DNA of 64,000 nt, taken from Rhodobacteraceae bacterium HTCC2083. GTDB taxonomy: Bacteria > Pseudomonadota > Alphaproteobacteria > Rhodobacterales > Rhodobacteraceae. The notes beneath the pieces were generated by a model. That model was not told the origin of the DNA and did no database searches. It saw nothing but the letters and a program-made list of their open reading frames with translations. This document shows positions 63,092 through 64,000 of this stretch, piece by piece. Each line of letters opens with the position of its first letter. The stretch's first letter is position 1. The DNA is taken from NCBI GenBank assembly GCA_000156115.1, contig DS995276.1, positions 2,070,226 through 2,134,225 on the forward strand, read 5' to 3'. Position numbers and translations under genes: made by a program.

Positions 63092-64000
63092 CTACATCTG
63101 TGAGGGCAAGTAAAGAACCAAAGCAGGAAAGGCCAAAAGCAGGATGAGCCGGAGAATATCCACCATCCAGAACGGCGTGACCCCTTTGAAGATCGTGCCT
63201 GTCGACACATCGCCCACGACGCCCTTGAGCACGAAGACGTTCAATCCGACAGGGGGCGTGATCAGACTGATTTCAACGACAACAACGACGATAATACCGA
63301 ACCAGACGGGATCGAACCCGAGGCTGGTCACCAAGGGAAAGAAAATCGGTACGGTGAGCAAAAGCATCGACATGCTCTCGAAGATGCATCCCAAAACGAT
63401 GTAAATCACTAAGATTAGGCCCATCACAACCCACGGGCCAAGGTCAAGCGCGGTCACGAGGCCAAGCAATCCCTCTGGCAGGCCCGCCAGATTGACGAAG
63501 TTCGAAAAGATCCAAGCACCGATGAGAACCGCAAAGAGAGAGGCCGTTGTAAGCGTGGTTTCTTCTAGCACTTCGCGCATTGCGCGCCAGTTTAGACCAC
63601 CGCGTGCCAAGGCGATTAAAAAGGCCCCCGCAGCACCCATGCCTGCGGCTTCGGTCGGGGAGAACGCAAGATTAATCGGCCAGAAATCAAGCGCACCGTA
63701 AAGGTCGCCAATCACAAGTCCGAAAAGTAAAAGCACGGCCCACACTTGGCCCAGCGCGTGCACGCGTTCGCCCCATGTAGCGCGCGGTCCAGATGGGCCG
63801 GCGTCTGGATTGCGCGCGACTGTGATGCGCACGGCCACAAGATAGAGCAGGATGCCCAACATACCGGGAATGATGCCCGCGACGAATAATTTGCCAATCG
63901 AGGTTTCTGTTAGCAGGCCATAGATAACAAGGATCACAGACGGCGGGATGAGAATGCCAAGCGTGCCGCCTGCGGCGATGGATGCCGTCGAGAGACTATC
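63092..64000 (-). CDS. TRAP transporter large permease (DctM-like), start outside window
   Basis: The frame is open to the end of the window; the visible about 300 residues are the C-terminal part of a DctM-type permease, with the G-G-T-L-G-I-L-I-P-P-S motif near the window edge and later I-S-L-I-T-P-P-V-G-L-N-V-F-V-L. It should use a Na+ gradient to import a solute captured by a DctP-type protein encoded outside the window. It is a separate (three-component) system from the TAXI operon at 6.7 kb. Confidence 0.9.
   Translation of the reverse strand, partial: DSLSTASIAAGGTLGILIPPSVILVIYGLLTETSIGKLFVAGIIPGMLGILLYLVAVRITVARNPDAGPSGPRATWGERVHALGQVWAVLLLFGLVIGDLYGALDFWPINLAFSPTEAAGMGAAGAFLIALARGGLNWRAMREVLEETTLTTASLFAVLIGAWIFSNFVNLAGLPEGLLGLVTALDLGPWVVMGLILVIYIVLGCIFESMSMLLLTVPIFFPLVTSLGFDPVWFGIIVVVVVEISLITPPVGLNVFVLKGVVGDVSTGTIFKGVTPFWMVDILRLILLLAFPALVLYLPSQM

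Noticed and set aside
1-64000. CRISPR arrays, prophage, integron or insertion sequences
   Set aside because: No regular repeat arrays, transposase, integrase or phage structural genes were found on either strand.

Overview
The window looks like a chromosomal segment of a marine alphaproteobacterium of the Roseobacter group (Rhodobacteraceae). I base this on gene content: an imuA-imuB-dnaE2 cassette, fused and TAXI-type TRAP transporters, a six-gene Mrp antiporter operon with an MrpA-MrpB fusion, a two-domain IorB, a single-domain XylG and a proline/betaine ABC system. GC is moderate (mid-50s % by eye). I cannot name the species. No prophage, insertion sequence, integron or CRISPR array is visible.

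Layout: (1) 1-4.7 kb: end of an MFS transporter, then marR and iorAB (2-oxoacid:ferredoxin oxidoreductase) on the minus strand. (2) 4.8-6.7 kb: remnants of an RTX protein, a DUF4166 protein and a GMC oxidoreductase run together. (3) 6.7-11.8 kb: an intact operon of TAXI-type binding protein, fused TRAP permease and sulfatase. (4) 11.9-15.1 kb: a decayed type III polyketide synthase operon (PKS, methyltransferase fragment, MMPL/RND transporter) ending in an intact small secreted protein. (5) 15.1-20.4 kb: the imuA-imuB-dnaE2 mutagenesis cassette. (6) 20.6-22.8 kb: tupBCA tungstate transporter with a frameshifted binding protein. (7) 22.8-30.8 kb: housekeeping and mixed genes (lytic transglycosylase, ttcA, alpha/beta hydrolase, yidD-rnpA-rpmH, VTT membrane protein with a mercuric-reductase-like flavoprotein, a histidine kinase, tRNA-Arg). 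(8) 31-37 kb: mrpACDEFG. (9) 37-40.3 kb: rpiB, a di-heme peroxidase and a convergent VCBS/ASPIC-UnbV protein. (10) 40.3-48.7 kb: xylose catabolism (broken ROK regulator, xylFHG, xylB, xylA) convergent with fbp. (11) 48.9-54.7 kb: an Omp85 remnant, a fatty-acid desaturase, a PhnD-like protein and proXWV-type betaine transport. (12) 54.7-56.3 kb: remnant cydAB. (13) 56.4-60.1 kb: a divergent amidohydrolase/SnoaL versus TPP-enzyme module of unknown substrate. (14) 60.1-64 kb: an mttB remnant, fructokinase, a GlxA-type regulator and a TRAP large permease that runs off the end.

The dominant theme is gene decay in accessory functions: about a dozen broken loci lie among intact core genes. Two of these breaks (tupA and the xylose ROK regulator) are single indels that could be sequence errors. 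The others show several stops, frameshifts or deletions and are real remnants. The intact parts describe a carbon scavenger that imports xylose, betaine-type osmolytes and probably sulfated or carboxylated compounds, with Na+/H+ antiport and an inducible mutagenesis cassette. The least explained intact parts are the TRAP-sulfatase operon, the amidohydrolase/SnoaL/TPP module and the 160-residue secreted protein left behind by the PKS operon.
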